From: Streptomyces sp. cg36 | GTDB taxonomy: Bacteria > Actinomycetota > Actinomycetes > Streptomycetales > Streptomycetaceae | Assembly: GCF_041080675.1 (NCBI RefSeq) | Contig: NZ_CP163520.1 | Coordinates: 3,906,001-3,970,000, forward strand | Direction of reading: 5' to 3' | DNA length: 64,000 bases | Shown: piece by piece, positions 16,144 through 25,508 of the stretch | Layout: each line of letters opens with the position of its first letter | How positions within the stretch are numbered: position 1 is the stretch's first letter | The notes under the pieces: generated by a model | The model's database searches: none | What the model saw: the letters and a program-made list of their open reading frames with translations, nothing else | What the model was told of the DNA's origin: nothing | Translations under genes and position numbers: made by a program

Positions 16144-16671
16144 TTGAGCACCCCGACGCCCCCGGCCGAGACGATCACCGCACTCGCCCGCCGCTACCGG
16201 CTTGAGCTCGACACGAGCATCACAGGCACCCCGGCGTGGTCGCTCGTCCCCGGCATCACCGAATTCACGCCCAAGGTGGAGCCCACGCAGCAGGACGTCA
16301 CGACGTACGACGCCGAGGGCTGGACCGAACAGGCCGTGACCATGCTCGCGTGGAGCATCGAAACCACGATCGCGCACCGCGCCCACCCCGTGACCGGCGC
16401 GTTCAACCCGGCCCAAGAGGCGCTGCGCAAAGCCTCTATGAGCTTCGGGGCTGGCTCGTACGCCAAGGTCCGGTACTACGACCGCAACGGCGCCGACGAC
16501 GCGTACCAGGGGCAGGCCCTGGTGACGTGGGAACCGGACGGCGGAGGGCCGGACGAGGTCGACACGATCAAAGTCACGCTCACCGGCAACGGCCCGCTTA
16601 CCGCGATCACCAACCCCGTAGCCAAGACGCCCGGCCCCACCGTCCAGACCGCCAAGGGGGGTGAGGCGTAG
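16144..16671 (+). CDS. Major tail tube protein
   Basis: TTG 16144 follows AGGAGG (16131-16136) and gives 175 residues. It has the tail-tube pattern: an N-terminal arm, a strand ending in LVPGITEFTPKVEPT with acidic and Thr-rich loops, WTEQAVTMLAWSIETTIAHR, then a loop and the strand DTIKVTLTGNGPLTAI. The many copies stack as hexameric rings to make the tail tube. The gene lies just before the tail assembly chaperone and tape measure genes, the standard place. Confidence 0.85.
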   Translation: MSTPTPPAETITALARRYRLELDTSITGTPAWSLVPGITEFTPKVEPTQQDVTTYDAEGWTEQAVTMLAWSIETTIAHRAHPVTGAFNPAQEALRKASMSFGAGSYAKVRYYDRNGADDAYQGQALVTWEPDGGGPDEVDTIKVTLTGNGPLTAITNPVAKTPGPTVQTAKGGEA

Positions 16672-17153
16672 TGGCGTTCGAGGCTCTTGGCGAGCTGCTC
16701 GACGAGTCGCTCGAACTCCCCGTCGGCGACGGCACGTACACGGTGCCCGCCCCGTCCGCCGAGGTCGGTCTGCGCACGCAGGCGATCGTGCACGCCGCCG
16801 CTGTCGCCGCCGACGGCGGACGCGTCGACGAGCAGGTGCTCAGCGACGCGGCCGAACGCGATCTCTACCGGGACCTGCTCGGCACCGCCTACGACGAGAT
16901 GGTGCTCGACGGCGTCTCGTGGCCCGTGCTGAAGCACTGCGCCCTCACGGCGATGGTGTGGGTCGCGCAGGACAAGGCCGCTGCTGAGCGGTACTGGAAT
17001 GCGGCTGGCGACCCAAACAGGTTGGCCCCGAACCGAGCGGCACGGCGCAGCCCATCGGGCGCGGCGACCTCGACCCGGTCTCGGGGCTCTACGAGTGGTA
17101 CGAGTACCCGCCCGGCACGGCCCCGCGCCAAGGGCAGGACCAACCGGCGCTGA
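16671..17153 (+). CDS. Tail assembly chaperone, short form (gpG-like)
   Basis: GTG 16671 overlaps the tube stop and gives a 160-residue zero-frame product. Residues 1-113 look like a real helical domain (LGELLDESLELPV, VLSDAAERDLYRDLLG, LKHCALTAMVWVAQDKAAAE). After residue 116 the sequence becomes a Ser/Thr/Arg-rich run typical of a frame read past its useful end, which coincides with the slippery heptamer at 17012-17018. Such chaperones coat the tape measure before tail polymerisation; the ratio of short and long forms matters for assembly. Confidence 0.85.
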   Translation: MAFEALGELLDESLELPVGDGTYTVPAPSAEVGLRTQAIVHAAAVAADGGRVDEQVLSDAAERDLYRDLLGTAYDEMVLDGVSWPVLKHCALTAMVWVAQDKAAAERYWNAAGDPNRLAPNRAARRSPSGAATSTRSRGSTSGTSTRPARPRAKGRTNRR

Positions 17154-17374
17154 CGTGGGCGCAGATCCTCGCTGAGTGGCCGCTCGTCGAGGCCGATCTG
17201 CACGAGCTTTACGGCATTGATCTAGGCGCCCCCGGACTGCTCCGGTCGCGCTCCTGGCGCTGGCTGCGTCTCCGCATCCTGGCCCTTCTCTCCGCTGAGT
17301 CCCGCCTCGCCCGCGTGCTCACACCCCCGCCGCAAGCCCCCGCACCACCGGGAGGCACGACCCCCCGGAGGTGA
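16671..17374 (+). CDS. Tail assembly chaperone, -1 frameshift form (gpGT-like)
   Basis: Reading shifts back one base at 17018 and continues to a stop at 17372-17374, giving about 234 residues. The -1 extension, unlike the zero-frame tail, looks like protein: GLYEWYEYPPGTAPRQ, then LTWAQILAEWPLVEADLHEL and SWRWLRLRILALLSAESRL. It ends seven bases before the tape measure start. This G/GT arrangement is nearly universal in long-tailed phages. The frame assignment is direct from sequence; the efficiency of shifting cannot be known from sequence. Confidence 0.8.
17012..17018 (+). promoter_or_regulatory. Slippery heptamer CCCAAAC for -1 frameshifting
   Basis: The bases C CCA AAC lie in the correct phase, since the CCA codon begins 342 bases (114 codons) after the GTG start. 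Both tRNAs can re-pair one base back on CCC and AAA. This is a canonical X XXY YYZ site and lies where the zero frame loses protein-like character. I did not test for a downstream stimulatory structure. Confidence 0.82.
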
Positions 17375-17380
17375 TGAGCC

Positions 17381-19804
17381 GTGGCGCTCATGGTCGGCGA
17401 GCTCGCCGCGACCGTCACCGTCGACGACTCCGGCGCCGCAGCCGGCATGGACCGCGCCCGCGCCGCCGTCCAGAGCGGCGGCGACCAGATCGCCGCCACC
17501 GCCGACCGCGCGGGACAGCAGGCCGGCGACGAGCTCGGCCAAGGGGTCGCCGCCGGCGCGGCATCCGGCGGCGACCGCGCCGCCCGCGGAATGTCCACCG
17601 CCCTCAAGGGCATTGCCGCAGCCGTGATCGGTGCCGGTATCGGCGCCGCTCTGATGGCCGGGGTCGGCAAGGCCATGGAGCAGGGCAAGGTCACCGGCAA
17701 GTTGCAGGCGCAGCTCGGCTCTACCGGTCCGGTCGCCGCCAAGTACGGCAAGGTCGCCGGCGCCCTGTACTCGGGGGCGATCGTTGACTCGGTCGAGGAC
17801 GGCGCCGAGGTCATCAAGGGCATAGCCCAGAACGGCCTCCTGCCGCCCGAGGCCACACAGGCGCAGGTCCAGACGATGGGCAAGCGCGTTGCCGACACTG
17901 CCGCCGTCATGGGCGAGGACGTCGGCAAGGTGAGCCGCGCGGTCGGCACGATGCTGAAATCCGGCATCGCGAAATCCGCCGACGAGGCAATGGACGTCCT
18001 CGTCAAGGGTTCACAGAACGGCACGAACGCCGCCGAGGATCTCCTCGACACCTTCAGCGAATATCCCACGCAGTTCAGGGATTTGGGGCTCGACGCGCAG
18101 ACGTCGATGGGCCTCATGCAGCAGGGCCTACAGGGCGGAGCGCGTGACGCTGACACCGTCGCGGACGCGCTGAAGGAATTCGCGATCCGCTCGAAGGATA
18201 TGAGCAAAGGCTCGGTCGACGCCTTCAAATCCATCGGCCTCAACGGCGAGAAGATGGCCGCCATCTTCACCAAGGGCGGCCCGAACGCGTCCAAAGCCCT
18301 CGGCGATGTCCTCCAGCGCATCAAGGCGATAAAGGACCCTGCGGAGCGCAATGCAACCGCCGTCGCACTCTTCGGCACGAAAGCCGAGGATCTACAGCAA
18401 GCGCTTTTCAAGCTCGACCCGAAAACGGCGGTGCAGGCCCTCGGGAACGTCAAGGGCGCCACCGATAAAGCGGGCGACGCGATGCGCGACAACGCCGCAA
18501 CCAAGATCGAGCAGTTCAAGCGGGGCCTTGAAACCAAGGTCGTCAACTTCATCGGCGGCAAAGCCATTCCCGTAATTGAGACACTCGCCGACTGGGTCGG
18601 CGCCGGCGGTCTCGGCAAGGCATGGCAGGCGAGTGTCGGATTCATCCGGGAGCACTCGACCGAACTCAAGATCGCCGCCGTGGTAATCGGCACCATCCTG
18701 CTGCCGACCCTCATCGTCCTGGGCGTCCAGGCCGTCACAACAGCCGGCCTCGTGGTGTGGGGCTGGATCACCCAGAGCGCCGCCGGCGCAGTCGCCGCCG
18801 TACGGTTCCTGGCAACCAACGCCCTGATCGTGGGCGGCTGGATCGCCCAGGGAGTAGCGGCCGGAGCGACCGCGCTCCGCGTGGTCGCCGCCTGGGTCCT
18901 CATGGGCGGACAGGCCCTGATCCAGGGCGCCCGCATGGCGGCCGGCTGGCTGCTCGCCATGGGCCCGGTTGCCCTCGTGATCGCCGCCGTGGTCGGCATC
19001 GTCGCCCTGGTCGTCGCCAACTGGGACACGATCGCATCCGCCACAAAGGCAGCGTGGGAATTCGTCTGGAACCTGATAAAGGGCATCGGGCAGTTCCTGC
19101 TCGACTTCTTCCTCAACTGGACCATCGTCGGTTCCGTCATCAAGCATTGGGATGCGATCTGGTCGGGAACGGTCCGCATCTGGACCGCCATCGTCGATTG
19201 GGTCAAGGCCCTCCCCGGGCGCATCGTTGACTTCTTCCTGAACTGGACTCTCGCCGGACTGATCGTCCGGCATTGGCAGTCGATCAAGGAAGGAACCATT
19301 CGGAAGGCGGGCGAGCTGCTCTCGTGGCTCGTCCGATTCCCGGGCACCGTCCTGGGGTACTTCGGCGATTTCGGAACGATGCTCTACGACAAGGGCGCCG
19401 ACCTTATCCGGGGCCTGTGGAACGGCATAAAGGCCATGGGCTCGTGGCTGCGCTCGAAACTCACCTCGTGGGCGAAGGACATGATCCCCGGGCCCATCGC
19501 GAAGGCCCTGGGGATTCACTCGCCGTCACGCGTCATGCGTGATCAGATCGGCCGGTTCATTCCCGCCGGAATCGTCGAGGGCATCAACTCCGGTGCGGGG
19601 GCGGTCGACCGCACCATGCGGAACCTGGTCACCGTCCCCGCCGCCCCGCAGTTCAGCGTCGGCGGCATTCCCCCGGCCAACTCCGCTTATGACTCTGGCG
19701 GTTGGGGCGGCTCGGCCGTCCATATCGAGCACTGGTACGGGGGCGAGCAGTCGCCCGAGCAGAACGCGACCGCGCTCGCGTGGCACGCCAAGGCGAGGGG
19801 GTGA
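17381..19804 (+). CDS. Tail tape measure protein
   Basis: GTG 17381 follows GGAGGTGAT and gives 807 residues. The start has LAATVTVDDSGAAAGMDRAR; residues about 70-110 are Gly/Ala-rich; residues about 110-420 are helical with KGSQNGTNAAEDLLDTFSEY and similar TMP-type segments. Residues about 425-560 hold several hydrophobic stretches (AAVVIGTILLPTLIVLGVQA, GPVALVIAAVVGIVALVVAN), expected in proteins that cross the membrane at DNA entry. The end has GIHSPSRVMRDQIGRFIPAG, a frequent tape-measure motif. Length sets the tail length; 807 residues suggests a tail of roughly 120 nm by the usual rule of thumb. Confidence 0.92.
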   Translation: MALMVGELAATVTVDDSGAAAGMDRARAAVQSGGDQIAATADRAGQQAGDELGQGVAAGAASGGDRAARGMSTALKGIAAAVIGAGIGAALMAGVGKAMEQGKVTGKLQAQLGSTGPVAAKYGKVAGALYSGAIVDSVEDGAEVIKGIAQNGLLPPEATQAQVQTMGKRVADTAAVMGEDVGKVSRAVGTMLKSGIAKSADEAMDVLVKGSQNGTNAAEDLLDTFSEYPTQFRDLGLDAQTSMGLMQQGLQGGARDADTVADALKEFAIRSKDMSKGSVDAFKSIGLNGEKMAAIFTKGGPNASKALGDVLQRIKAIKDPAERNATAVALFGTKAEDLQQALFKLDPKTAVQALGNVKGATDKAGDAMRDNAATKIEQFKRGLETKVVNFIGGKAIPVIETLADWVGAGGLGKAWQASVGFIREHSTELKIAAVVIGTILLPTLIVLGVQAVTTAGLVVWGWITQSAAGAVAAVRFLATNALIVGGWIAQGVAAGATALRVVAAWVLMGGQALIQGARMAAGWLLAMGPVALVIAAVVGIVALVVANWDTIASATKAAWEFVWNLIKGIGQFLLDFFLNWTIVGSVIKHWDAIWSGTVRIWTAIVDWVKALPGRIVDFFLNWTLAGLIVRHWQSIKEGTIRKAGELLSWLVRFPGTVLGYFGDFGTMLYDKGADLIRGLWNGIKAMGSWLRSKLTSWAKDMIPGPIAKALGIHSPSRVMRDQIGRFIPAGIVEGINSGAGAVDRTMRNLVTVPAAPQFSVGGIPPANSAYDSGGWGGSAVHIEHWYGGEQSPEQNATALAWHAKARG

Positions 19805-20697
19805 CCGTGGCCCCTGGTGACCTTGTCGCCCGCCCCGGGCATGTCCAGTTCGGCGAGCTGCTGCTCGGCCCGCACACCGCCTACGGGTGGCAGTCGCTGA
19901 CCGGGTGGGAGGACTCGCCGGCGCTGGACTCCGGGACGGTCAGCCGCTCCGCTGCGCACGGCGCCTACCCGGGCCGGCTGCTCGCGCAGCCGCGCACGAT
20001 CACCCTCGACGGGATCGTCGTGCGGACCGAGCCCGGATTGATGGGCGCCGCCGTGCGGCAGCTCGCCGCCGCCACTGCGGTGCGCGACGACGAGCTGCCC
20101 CTCGTGATCCGCCTCGACTCCGCGCCGCCGTTGCTGAGTTGGGCCCGCTGCCTGCGCCGGGCGATACCCGTCGGGACCGGCGGGTACGGCGTCGGCGTCG
20201 TCCAGGGCGCCGCCCTGCAATGGGAGGCGACCGACCCGCGCCGCTACAGCCTCGACGAGCGGCACATCGAGACACGCCTGCCGCAGGCCGAGCCCGGCCT
20301 CGACTGGACGGGCACCCTTGCATGGCCGCTCAACTGGGGAGCGCCCGGGGCGAGCGGCGCCATGACCGCGCTCAACGAGGGCGATGCCCCCGCGCACCCA
20401 ACCCTCGTGTTCCGGGGGCCGGTTGAGCGGCCGAGCCTGACCAACATCGTCACGGGTGAGGCAGTCGAGTACGACCTCGTCCTCGCCGACGGCGACGAGC
20501 TGCTCGTCGACACCGCGAACGGCACGGTCACCCTCAACGGCTCGGCCTCCCGCCTCTACACCGCCACCGCGCGCAGCGTGCCCGAGCAGGCGTTCACGTT
20601 CCCGCCCGGCACGACCGATCTCGCGTTCCGCGCGGCCCCCGGCTCATCCGATCCCCGAGCGTCCGCCGCCGTGCGGTTCCGCTCGGCCTACTGGTAA
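19801..20697 (+). CDS. Distal tail protein (Dit-like)
   Basis: GTG 19801 overlaps the tape measure stop (GTGA) and gives 298 residues. The N-terminal half has YGWQSLTGWEDSPALDSGTV and an RTITLDGIVVR strand, the ring-forming part of distal tail proteins; the C-terminal half (from about residue 185) is a galectin-like beta domain with AHPTLVFRGPVERPSLTNIV and ELLVDTANGTVTLNG. It links the tail tube to the tip. Order after the tape measure and before the tip proteins supports the call. Confidence 0.8.
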   Translation: MTVAPGDLVARPGHVQFGELLLGPHTAYGWQSLTGWEDSPALDSGTVSRSAAHGAYPGRLLAQPRTITLDGIVVRTEPGLMGAAVRQLAAATAVRDDELPLVIRLDSAPPLLSWARCLRRAIPVGTGGYGVGVVQGAALQWEATDPRRYSLDERHIETRLPQAEPGLDWTGTLAWPLNWGAPGASGAMTALNEGDAPAHPTLVFRGPVERPSLTNIVTGEAVEYDLVLADGDELLVDTANGTVTLNGSASRLYTATARSVPEQAFTFPPGTTDLAFRAAPGSSDPRASAAVRFRSAYW

Positions 20698-20709
20698 GGA
20701 GGTCCGCGT

Positions 20710-21753
20710 ATGACGGTCCGTTCTGCCTGGCTGCTCACCGCCCCGGGCGGACAGACCCGCGAGGACACCCGCATCACGCCCCTGGGCACGATGGCCCCCG
20801 AGGGCGAGCTGCTCACCCGCGACGGCGTGATCGCCGGCGGCAACCCGCTGCGTGCGAGCGGCGCCTCGGCCATGGCGGTACAGATCGGCACCGGCCGCGC
20901 CGTCGTGCAGGGCACCCTCGCCCAAGGCGCCTACCCCGTCGCCGTCACCGCCCCCGAGACACTCCCGATCGGCGCCGGGCATGCCCAGTTCACCCGGATC
21001 GACTCCGTCGTGCTCAAGGTCTACGACGGTCTGTACGACACCTCGGGGCAGACCCTCGCCCGCGTCGAGGTCATCGTCGGCGACGCGAACGCGACCCCGG
21101 CGCCGCCCCCGCTTCCACCCGCGACGCTGCGCCTGTGGGACATCACCGTGCCCGCTGGCACCTCCGCCGGGACAGGCGGCATCAACTGGGCAACAGCCCT
21201 CACCGACCGGCGCCGCTACACCACCAGCCACGGCGGGATCACCCCGCCCGGCGGCCCCTCCACTCCGGGCGCCTACGTCGGCCAGTACCGCGATGCCGGG
21301 CGCCTTGAACGGTGGGACGGGACCGCATGGCGGGACGCCGTCGAGCGGCATTACGTGTCGGTCTACAAGAGCAGCGACTACAACCTCGCCGGCGGCCGGT
21401 ACACCACCCTGTCGTGGTCCGGGACGGACGCCATGTCGGACCCCGGCATGTGGAGCGCCTCCCGCGACAGCCGTCTGACCGCCACCGTGAACGGCCTGTA
21501 CCTGATCAGCGCGCATCAGATCTGGCCGGGCGGCGCCACCATGGCGCGCGCCACGATCGCCGTGAACGGCGCTGCCGCCGGACAGGCAATGTCGTTCATC
21601 GCCAGTTCCAACGGCGGGCAGTCCAACGCCGCCACCCGCCCCGTGGTGCTCAAGGCCGGCGACTACATCGAGATGTCCATCTACACCGATGCGGCCCTGA
21701 CCAACGTTCCCGCCTCGTACAGCAAAGCGTCGCTCATATGGCAGGGTCCGTGA
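20710..21753 (+). CDS. Baseplate/tail-tip protein with C1q-like C-terminal domain
   Basis: ATG 20710 follows AAGGAGG (20697-20703) and gives 347 residues. Residues 1-160 resemble actinophage tip proteins ([30 protein letters not shown], then a [13 protein letters not shown] strand). After a Pro/Gly-rich linker near residue 180, residues about 220-347 look like a C1q/TNF jelly roll: [27 protein letters not shown], then [16 protein letters not shown]. Such C-terminal jelly rolls often bind the host surface, so this is one receptor-binding candidate. Confidence 0.7.
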   Translation: MTVRSAWLLTAPGGQTREDTRITPLGTMAPEGELLTRDGVIAGGNPLRASGASAMAVQIGTGRAVVQGTLAQGAYPVAVTAPETLPIGAGHAQFTRIDSVVLKVYDGLYDTSGQTLARVEVIVGDANATPAPPPLPPATLRLWDITVPAGTSAGTGGINWATALTDRRRYTTSHGGITPPGGPSTPGAYVGQYRDAGRLERWDGTAWRDAVERHYVSVYKSSDYNLAGGRYTTLSWSGTDAMSDPGMWSASRDSRLTATVNGLYLISAHQIWPGGATMARATIAVNGAAAGQAMSFIASSNGGQSNAATRPVVLKAGDYIEMSIYTDAALTNVPASYSKASLIWQGP

Positions 21754-22850
21754 CGAGCACGTACCGGGCGCTGTTCGCTGATCTGCGCTCCGATCAGCTC
21801 CTCGACGTGCTGCCGCTCCAGGGGGTGTCGCTCGACGACTGGATCGGCAAGACCGGCTCAGCGTCGGGCACCATCCCGATCCCCAACACCGCCATCGCTG
21901 CGCGCGTGCGGGACGCGGTCGAGCCGGCCCGCACCGCTCTGTGGATCGAGCGCGACCGTGAACTCTGGTGGGGCGGCATCGTCTGGACCGCCAACGTCGC
22001 GAGCGATGCCCGCGGTTTCCTGACCATGCAGGTACAGGCTGGAACCTTCGACAGCTACCTCGACCACCGCCGCCTGTTCGACACCCAGACCGCCACCGGG
22101 GTTGATCAGTTCGACATCGCGCGCAGCCTCGTGGACTACGCGCAGCGCACGCCGGGCGGCGACATCGGCATCGAGTACGACGAGCAGGTGTCCGGTGTCC
22201 TGCGCGACCGGGTATACAGCCGCTACGACCTGCCCACCGTGCGCGATCTGCTCGACGCCCTCGGCAAGGTCGAGGGCGGGTTCGAGTGGCGCATCGCCGT
22301 CCACCGTGACCCGGATTCCGGGCGCAGGGTCAAGCGGTTGCAGCTCGGGCACCCGGTCATCCGGGGCGGGGCGTCCGACATCGTGCTCGACCACCCCGGC
22401 CCGGTCCTGTCCTACGCGTGGCCAGTGGACGGCACCCAGCGCGCGAATGCCTGGCAGTCGAGAGGCGCCTCGACCAACAGCAACCAAGCCACGGAATCGG
22501 TGCCGCTCATGTCCGCCGAACTCGTCGCCCAGGACGATCTTTCCGCCGGGTGGCCGCGCCTCGACGGGACGTCGGACTACACAACCGTGGAGCAGCAGCC
22601 GGTACTCGACGCGCACGCCCGCGCCGACTGGCAAGCGGCCCGCAGGCCCCGCACCATCCCCGAAATCACGGTCGCCCTCGACCGCACCCCCCTGTCGCCC
22701 GCGCTGCTCGGCTCCGTGATCCGGCTCCGCATCCGTGACCTGTGGTGGCCGACGGGTCTCGACGAGCGGTACCGGGTGATCGGACTCGCGATCACCCCGC
22801 CCGAGCGCGGCCGACCCGAAACCGCCCGCCTGTACTTGGAGACTGCCTGA
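21750..22850 (+). CDS. Tail-tip protein (Gp37-like minor tail protein)
   Basis: GTG 21750 overlaps the previous stop; an in-frame ATG at 21738 is possible but lacks a better ribosome site. The 366-residue product starts [19 protein letters not shown] and contains [36 protein letters not shown] with EWRI following, and a C-terminal [14 protein letters not shown] strand with LGLAITPP-type ending. This is the Siphovirus ReqiPepy6 Gp37-like family, equivalent to tail-associated gp27-like hubs that close the tail tip. The gene order (distal tail, tip, fibre) is consistent. Confidence 0.78.
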   Translation: MTSTYRALFADLRSDQLLDVLPLQGVSLDDWIGKTGSASGTIPIPNTAIAARVRDAVEPARTALWIERDRELWWGGIVWTANVASDARGFLTMQVQAGTFDSYLDHRRLFDTQTATGVDQFDIARSLVDYAQRTPGGDIGIEYDEQVSGVLRDRVYSRYDLPTVRDLLDALGKVEGGFEWRIAVHRDPDSGRRVKRLQLGHPVIRGGASDIVLDHPGPVLSYAWPVDGTQRANAWQSRGASTNSNQATESVPLMSAELVAQDDLSAGWPRLDGTSDYTTVEQQPVLDAHARADWQAARRPRTIPEITVALDRTPLSPALLGSVIRLRIRDLWWPTGLDERYRVIGLAITPPERGRPETARLYLETA

Positions 22851-23704
22851 TGGCTGCTGTACCGCAGGACCTGCTCGACCGCGTCCGCGACCTTGAGCGC
22901 CGCCTGCACGAGCTCACCGGCCGCGCCAACATCCGGCCCGCCCTGAACGAGATCAACCACGGCAACGTGCGGATCGGCGAGGGCGGATCGCTGTCCGTCA
23001 CCGCCCCCAACGGCGAGGGCCTCTTCGGCGTCGGTCAACTCCCCCCGTTCTACAACCACGTTGACGGCTCGCCGCAGCAGGGGCTCATCATCCAGCGCGA
23101 GGACGGCACCGAGGCGATCACCGTGCGCGCGATCCCGAGCGCGCTCGGCGTCGACGACCAGGCCGTGAGCATCTGGGACCGGTCACACAACCAAGTCGTC
23201 TCCGACGAGACCACCACCGGGTGGGGCATGGGCACGCCCTATCTGCCGATCGTCTTCAACCGCCTCGTCAGTACCGGGAGCGACGTGGTCAACTCGTCCT
23301 CGTTCCAGAACCGGTACTTCTCGATCTTCCCCGCGCAGCAGCCGGTCGCCGTGGTCGTCGTCGAGTTCGGCGCGGGCGGGGGCTCCACCTGTGAAGTGCT
23401 CTTGCAGTACCGCACCGCGGACTCGACCGACTTCACCGACGTAGGCACCGCCAGCGTCACCGCTCCCGCGACCGACACCGCATGGTCGGCGAAGCAATTC
23501 GTCACGCCCCTGCACCGCGCGAGCTACCTGTTGCCCGTGTACTTCCGGCTCCAGGTGCGGCAGAGGTCGGGCACATCCGGCGTGATGGCACACATCCTCG
23601 GCGCGTTCACCCGCGCCACCGCATCCAAGTCCGAGATCCCCGACCCGCGCCCGGCCTCGCTCGCCCGCAGCACGGCGCCCGAGGCCGCGCCGTCCTCCGA
23701 TTAG
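22850..23704 (+). CDS. Putative tail fibre/baseplate protein
   Basis: ATG 22850 shares its first base with the previous stop and gives 284 residues. Residues 1-30 are a short coiled coil (LLDRVRDLERRLHELTGR), then a beta-rich part (GNVRIGEGGSLSVTAPNGEG, HVDGSPQQGLIIQREDG). The second half has VVVVEFGAGGGSTCEVLLQY and HRASYLLPVYFRLQVRQ strands. The N-terminal trimerising helix plus beta domain is a common layout in tail-tip needles and fibres. Specific role unknown. Confidence 0.65.
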   Translation: MAAVPQDLLDRVRDLERRLHELTGRANIRPALNEINHGNVRIGEGGSLSVTAPNGEGLFGVGQLPPFYNHVDGSPQQGLIIQREDGTEAITVRAIPSALGVDDQAVSIWDRSHNQVVSDETTTGWGMGTPYLPIVFNRLVSTGSDVVNSSSFQNRYFSIFPAQQPVAVVVVEFGAGGGSTCEVLLQYRTADSTDFTDVGTASVTAPATDTAWSAKQFVTPLHRASYLLPVYFRLQVRQRSGTSGVMAHILGAFTRATASKSEIPDPRPASLARSTAPEAAPSSD

Positions 23705-23715
23705 GGAGCCGCACC

Positions 23716-25182
23716 CTGCTGCCCGAGTCCATCCCCACCGTCACCGTGCGCGGGCGCTTCCTCGCCCCCGACGGTCAGCCCCTGTCCGGCTCCGTGATCT
23801 TCCGGCCGCCGGCTCAGCTCACGTTCCCCGCCGCCGACGTCATCCTCGGCGGTCCCGTCATCGCCCAGCTCGACGCCCAAGGGCAGATATCGGCGACGCT
23901 GCCCGCCACCGACGCCCCGGGCATGGACCCGGCCGGCTGGTCGTACACCGTCACCGAGCAGCTCTCAGGCATCCCCGCCGGCCGCTCCTACCAAGTCCTG
24001 CTGCCCGCCGAGCACCCGGTCGTCGACCTCGCCGACATCGCCCCCACCGACCCCACCAAGCCCAACTATGTAGCTGTGCGCGGCGACTCGGCGTACGAGG
24101 TCGCCGTCGCGGGCGGCTTCACTGGGTCCCCGGCGCAGTGGCTCGCCTCTCTGGTCGGCCCGCCCGGGGCGACCGGGTCACGAGGTGCGACCGGGGCGAC
24201 GGGCGCCACCGGGCCGCAGGGCGTGCAAGGCGTCCAAGGTGCGACGGGTGCCCCCGGTGTGATCCAGTCCGTCAACGGCAAGAGCGCTCCCTCGGTCACC
24301 CTCACCGCCGCCGACGTCGGCGCGGTCGCAGCCACCGCCGCCGGGGCTGCGGGCGGGATCGCTACCCTGGGCGCCGACGGCAAGGTACCCGCCGCCCAGC
24401 TCCCGGCGGGCGGGGGCGGAGGCGCCGTCGACTCGGTCAACGGCAAGACCGGCGCCGTCGTCCTGGTCGCAGCCGACGTGAGCGCCGAGGCCGCCGGGAG
24501 CGCGGTCCTGCTCGCCGGAACGCAGACGATCAGTGGGACCAAGACGTTCAGCACCGTGCCGTCGTCAAGCGCGGCACCGACGAGCGCGAACCACCTCGCC
24601 CGCAAGTCCTACGTTGACGCGTTCGGCGGGGGCAGTTGGCAGCCCAGCGACCTCGGGTTCGCCGCCTGGACGTTCGACCCTGCCGCCTCCAACTCGGGGC
24701 AGAACCTGCTCGCCGGATACGGCTACCTGTGCGGCATCACGCTGCGCGCGACGACCACGGTCACGAACCTTGTCTTCTACTCGTGCGGCTACGCGGGCGG
24801 CTCCCTGAACGCGAACAGCTTCGCCGCCCTCTACACCGCCGCCGGACAGCGCGTCGGCGTCACCGCCGCGCTGAACGGCATCTTCACCGCGAACGAGGGC
24901 GCGACCGTCGTCTGCCCGCTGACCGCCGCCTACTCGGCCGCGCCCGGGAACTACTGGGTCGCCATCGTCACTAACGGGCAGACCGCGAGCCCCTACAACG
25001 GCCCCGTGCTCGCGCGCGGTGCCAATCTCGGCACCTCGCCCGCCGGCGCCGCCGCGATGCCCGGCGGATTCCGCCGTCACGCACGGCTCACCGCGACCGG
25101 CCTCACCAGCCTGCCCGCATCCTTCACGCCCGCCTCGGGCCTCACCTACGACGCCAACGCCCTCTGGGCAGCAGTCAGTTAG
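23716..25182 (+). CDS. Collagen-like tail fibre protein with apparent CTG start
   Basis: No ATG, GTG or TTG sits near the ribosome site AGGGAG at 23703-23708; the CTG at 23716 is seven bases after it and begins the conserved-looking LLPESIPTVTVRGRFLAPDG, while the first GTG (23746) has no ribosome site and would cut that segment. The 488-residue product has a beta domain, a PTDPTKPNYV linker, a short Gly-x-Y collagen stretch near residue 150 (GPPGATGSRGATGATGATG), two SVNGK repeats with VTLTAADVGAVA-like ladders, and a C-terminal beta domain from about residue 310. This is a classic trimeric fibre and the main receptor-binding candidate. Confidence 0.78.
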   Translation: MLPESIPTVTVRGRFLAPDGQPLSGSVIFRPPAQLTFPAADVILGGPVIAQLDAQGQISATLPATDAPGMDPAGWSYTVTEQLSGIPAGRSYQVLLPAEHPVVDLADIAPTDPTKPNYVAVRGDSAYEVAVAGGFTGSPAQWLASLVGPPGATGSRGATGATGATGPQGVQGVQGATGAPGVIQSVNGKSAPSVTLTAADVGAVAATAAGAAGGIATLGADGKVPAAQLPAGGGGGAVDSVNGKTGAVVLVAADVSAEAAGSAVLLAGTQTISGTKTFSTVPSSSAAPTSANHLARKSYVDAFGGGSWQPSDLGFAAWTFDPAASNSGQNLLAGYGYLCGITLRATTTVTNLVFYSCGYAGGSLNANSFAALYTAAGQRVGVTAALNGIFTANEGATVVCPLTAAYSAAPGNYWVAIVTNGQTASPYNGPVLARGANLGTSPAGAAAMPGGFRRHARLTATGLTSLPASFTPASGLTYDANALWAAVS

Positions 25183-25194
25183 AGAGAAACGTTC

Positions 25195-25440
25195 ATGCCG
25201 ATCACTGCCGCGACGCTCAAGACGTCCCGCAGCACCTCCCCGGACAAGCTCGCCCCGTACATCGAGCTGCGCATCACGGACCGGGTCGGCCTCGACCCGT
25301 ACGACGGATGGACCGACGCCGAACGCGAGAACGTCCTCACCGCCGCACTGTCCGCAGCCATCGCCGCACTGCCGATGCGCTTCACGCAGGCAAGCGGCGA
25401 GCTCGTCACCGAGACAGCGGCCGAGGTCGCCCACCGCTAG
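25195..25440 (+). CDS. Small protein between fibre and endolysin genes
   Basis: Eighty-one residues from ATG 25195, twelve bases after the fibre stop, with GAGAGAAA as a modest ribosome site. The chain contains PYIELRITDRVGLDPYDGW and a helix with ERENVLTAALSAAIAALP. It is not hydrophobic enough for a holin and lacks catalytic motifs. Position suggests a fibre chaperone or minor tail part, but I do not recognise the family. A terminator follows at once. Confidence 0.6.
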   Translation: MPITAATLKTSRSTSPDKLAPYIELRITDRVGLDPYDGWTDAERENVLTAALSAAIAALPMRFTQASGELVTETAAEVAHR

Positions 25441-25463
25441 CCCCCGCCCGCCCGCATCCCGCA

Positions 25464-25487
25464 GCCCCCTTTCCCGGGGGCCTTTTT
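25464..25487 (+). terminator. Intrinsic terminator at the end of the tail operon
   Basis: A 6-bp GC stem (GCCCCC at 25464-25469, GGGGGC at 25476-25481) with a TTTCCC loop is followed by CTTTTT. It separates tail genes from the endolysin gene, whose ATG lies 22 bases beyond. Confidence 0.75.
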
Positions 25488-25508
25488 CATGTCTGGAGAC
25501 ATCCACAG

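Noticed and set aside
17209..19347. Very long minus-strand open frame opposite the tape measure gene
   Set aside because: Typical antisense shadow in high-GC coding DNA; Arg/Ser/Pro-rich with no motif, ribosome site or neighbour support.
24160..24270. Collagen-like stretch as a tandem DNA repeat or CRISPR-like array
   Set aside because: The repeat follows Gly-x-Y codons and varies at third positions; there are no spacers. No CRISPR array was seen anywhere in the window.
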